64,000 nucleotides of DNA, from contig JAXGGA010001039.1 of the NCBI GenBank assembly GCA_038373865.1, positions 108,398 to 172,397 on the forward strand, in the 5' to 3' direction. Positions 61,440 to 64,000 of the stretch are shown here, one piece after another. Made by a program: the position numbers and the translations under genes. How positions within the stretch are numbered: position 1 is the stretch's first letter; each line of letters begins with the position of its first letter. Source of the DNA: Uloborus plumipes. Taxonomy: Eukaryota; Arthropoda; Arachnida; Araneae; Uloboridae. The notes beneath the pieces are model-generated. The model was not told where the DNA came from. It did no database searches and saw only the letters and a program-made list of their open reading frames with translations.

Positions 61440-62825
61440 TTTCCTTGATTGAAAAGGGCACTTGTTGTATCACAGCCACTAAAGGCGTGCAGGAATAAAA
61501 TATGATCGTCGGCTGTCTTATCTATGATACTGTCAGTTTAATATATTTGCTGTGAAATTTTTCCTTTTCCTGATTTAAGCATATATATGTTAGATTTCTT
61601 GGACAGAGCTGTCAAAAGAATAAGAAGGTCTACATCTTCGCCGACAACAATTACAAAATCAAATGCTGATGATACACTTATTGCAGTTTTGATAATTAAA
61701 GTATCCGCATCTTCTATAGCTTGTTTGACCACAATATTCTCTGCTTCAAATTTTGTTTTCAACATTTTAATGAGCCGATTTTTGTTTGCATCATTTCCCA
61801 GAATTTTACTTTGGACCACAGTTGGAATCATTGTTTCGTCAAAAAGTTTGCCTACGGATGCATTTTTTCGCGATCGTCGAAATATTTGGTGCTACTGCTT
61901 GCTGCATCTTCCGGATATCCGTCGAATACGATTATGACATTGGTCCTATATTTTGACTGCACATATTTAACGTAATTACAGCAAATAACTAAAAAAGATT
62001 CCCCTTGTTGCCAAATGACTCGGTGTAACAGGTGCCCTCCGTCGATGACATACATTGTATCTCCAGAATTTATGTCTCCAGAATGTATTTTGAATTCCTT
62101 GTACATAGAAGATTTGACGCATTTGAGCATGTCTTCGTCATTGAAAAGAGATAACGGAAATGGGTTCGTATGAAAGGAACTTTTTGAGTTCTTGTTCGGA
62201 TTCTTTTGCAATGCACATTCTTTGGAAAATTAATAAGGGATTAATAGACACAATGTCATCTTCTATTCGAATGCTGTATTCATAGCACTAAGTGGTTTTA
62301 TTCTGTCATTTCGTTTAAATTTAACTGTATGGAAATCGCAGCCAATTATTTTAGAAATACCGGTACAACCGATTTCATAAGACATATGACAGTTTATCTT
62401 TTCATCTCCGATAACTCCAGTGCTTAGTGACATGATATCGTCGACTTCAGGAAAAGGCTGCACAGCCAATCCATCAATTTTTCAACGTCGTCATTGTCAC
62501 GATCAACCCGCGAGCTTCTCATTTGGACATGTTGCTCAGAACAGGAAAAATCAACATTGCAAAACTTTTCAACTTCGTCACAAATATTATGCAAGAATGC
62601 CATGCCCAAAGTCCACTTGGCTAGAACGCTTTCCTGGACCCCTCGTCCATGGGTGAGGCCTCCACGACATTTCATCGTTCTCATCAATGACTGTTCAATT
62701 GTCATATCTGACCATGTGCCGCACCAAAATTTGTCAGAGCGTCTTATCATAACGTATCCTTTAGAGGTAAAAAGTTCGTATTCTTCAACGGTCAGTTTTT
62801 TCTTTAAATCAAACATATCTTGAAA
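61440..62825 (-). pseudogene. Broken gene for a FEN1/XPG-like PIN-fold nuclease family protein
   Basis: Reading from 62816 leftwards, successive segments belong to one protein family but fall in different frames. They are: GTWSDMTIEQSLMRTMKCRG and WTLGMAFLHNICDEVEKF (62816-62424); VDDIMSLSTGVIGDEKINCH (62469-62263); YVIDGGHLLHR and NVIIVFDGYP (62211-61852); EDADTLI and VVGEDVDLLIL (61831-61538); and, after an in-frame TAA, HAFSGCDTTSALF near 61470. The order Asp (VIDGG), VFDG, acidic EDAD, ExDxD and Gly-Cys-Asp follows the metal-binding layout of FEN1/XPG nucleases. Frames change near 62460, 62280, 62170 and 61868. Many arthropod and cnidarian genomes carry multicopy genes with the HAF-GCDTTS motif (from memory, not searched). 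It is probably a decayed copy spread with mobile DNA. Confidence 0.6.
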
Positions 62826-62955
62826 ACATGACAGTTTTTATGTTGTAAGTAAAGTAACTGGTAGATCTATTGAATTTGTGTTTATACGTTTCGCTTAAAA
62901 GACGTGTTACGATTCACCACCTGGGAGCTTATTCTGCGGAAACGCGCGTTGAGTA

Positions 62956-63101
62956 AGGGCCATGCTCCACATCGACGTAAAGCAGAAAAATTAGGCAGAA
63001 ACGTAAAATGGATTCAATGGTATTCCTATGGAAAGTACCCGGATTTTCGGTTTCTGCCTTCAGTTTCGGTCGCGTTTTACGCTGATGTGGAGCATGGCCC
63101 T
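62956..63101. mobile_element. Full-length 146-bp palindromic MITE
   Basis: AGGGCCATGCTCCACATC (62956-62973) and GATGTGGAGCATGGCCCT (63084-63101) are perfect inverted ends; flanking GAGTAA and AACTC extend the symmetry. In reverse orientation its first two thirds match the remnants in the array's S monomers. It lies just upstream of the broken nuclease-like gene and may have cut off its 5' part. Confidence 0.8.
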
Positions 63102-63865
63102 AACTCTTAACTACGCTCGTACGCCGAAACTATTGATTTTACAAAAAAGTTTCTATGACATAAAATGTAGGAAATTTTCTCTAGTTTATTTTGTATATTG
63201 ATGTTTTTGTCGTAGAATAAGTCAGAAAGGAGTTGTAGTCAGATTACCTCTTATAGGCGCCATTTTTTCAAAATGGCGGCCCGAGCGGCAAAGGTACGAG
63301 ATCGCAAAGTGGAAATTCGAAAAGAGCACATCAAAATCTATAAATGTACCAATTTTCAAAACTTCCGGAAAACTTTCCAGGTAAAACTACTAAATGACTG
63401 GACTATTATCAGTACTGCTTTTTAGGGGAAATAAATTCCCCTTTCAGGTAAAGTTGGTCGCAAATTTATTATGATTCAGTCATACGACATTCATTCATCT
63501 GTTTACTTTCTTCGAATTAACAACATATAGCAATGGCGTTCAATTTTAACATCTCTGCATTTATAAAATATACGCTTAAATTCGCAGCCGATAAATAAAA
63601 AATGTAGCAATGAAATAATATTGTTCTATTTACTATTTTGTTTCATTATTGTAGCTCACACTATCTTAATTGCTACGCAAAAGCTCAGATGTTCATTTTG
63701 ATAGCGTTGATGCATCAGAGCGATAAATGGCGAATCTATTCGTCGAGACATTTCATTTTGATGCACCAGAATGAAATGTACTGTAATAAAGCGATGGTAT
63801 TCAACGGAAAGACGATTGACAACAAAACATATAAATTTTTCTAGTAAGAACAAAATGAGCATATA
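63102..63865. other. AT-rich intergenic sequence
   Basis: A phrase gcgataaatggcgaatctat near 63720 repeats one near 58982, each about 150-170 bases before a TAGGGTA-type terminus. No gene is recognised. Confidence 0.4.
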
Positions 63866-64000
63866 GGGTAGACAGACCAGTGAATGACCACTTAAGCAAA
63901 ATTTCATTTTTAAAAAATCGTAGTAATTTTAAATACTGTAATATTTTGTTCGTGATAGTTAAAATAGTTTTATTGATCTATGTAAATGCGTAAAAAAAAT
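63866..64000 (+). mobile_element. Left end of a second TAGGGTA/CCAGTGAATGACCAC element (continues past the window)
   Basis: Begins tagggtagacagaccagtga and continues as the reverse complement of 61290-61425. It is cut by the window edge, so its length is unknown. Confidence 0.6.

Noticed and set aside
61587..61937. Plus-strand frames over 61587-61975 and 62420-62823
   Set aside because: They are antisense shadows of the nuclease-like pseudogene on the minus strand, which has recognisable motifs.

Overview
The window is AT-rich eukaryotic DNA, most likely from an arthropod and possibly an arachnid. That placing rests on the animal-type exon/intron gene, the Helitron, hAT, piggyBac and Penelope-type repeats and the overall base composition. 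No species-specific marker is visible. Only one normal host gene is seen: the 3' half of a DEAD-box RNA helicase of the DDX5/DDX17 (p68/Rm62) group on the + strand, with five exons between 1 and 8358 and a 3' UTR to about 9250. Its introns carry a decayed piggyBac element that still shows the Cys-rich C-terminal domain, Helitron-like termini and a mariner-like element.

From 9.3 to 21.7 kb there are no host genes. This stretch holds a 3' Penelope-like fragment with a GIY-YIG domain (minus strand) and a nest of hAT-type elements. The outer element (12397-19164) contains at least three others, and each of the four is bounded by its own exact 8-bp target duplication. A GC-rich repeat with no recognisable coding follows.

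From 21.7 to 56.6 kb runs a 35-kb head-to-tail array of about 28 copies of a non-autonomous element. Read on the minus strand, its ends look like a Helitron: a 5' TC start; a 3' GC hairpin, then CTAG; insertion between A and T; and direct CTAG/TC junctions between copies. The copies are of two kinds: long (L, about 1.49 kb) and short (S, about 0.83-0.88 kb when clean). They alternate strictly L-S-L-S from about 26.7 to 51.8 kb, so the real repeat unit is a dimer of about 2.35 kb. Private variants recur every eight monomers (about 9.45 kb), which suggests a further level of amplification. S differs from L by a 146-bp-type palindromic MITE remnant that replaces about 0.9 kb. L contains a 54-bp inverted repeat combined with an 81-bp direct repeat. 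Several S copies are full of small insertions, as in uncorrected long-read sequence, so fine detail there is unsafe.

From 56.6 to 64 kb there is a fold-back repeat, a 316-bp TTAA-flanked piggyBac-type MITE, a cluster of a 15-base motif (CCAGTGAATGACCAC and variants) that includes inverted element ends, and a frameshifted gene on the minus strand (about 62820-61440). This gene's ordered acidic motifs and Gly-Cys-Asp motif look like a FEN1/XPG-type PIN-fold nuclease. A full-length copy of the MITE found truncated in the S monomers lies just upstream of it.
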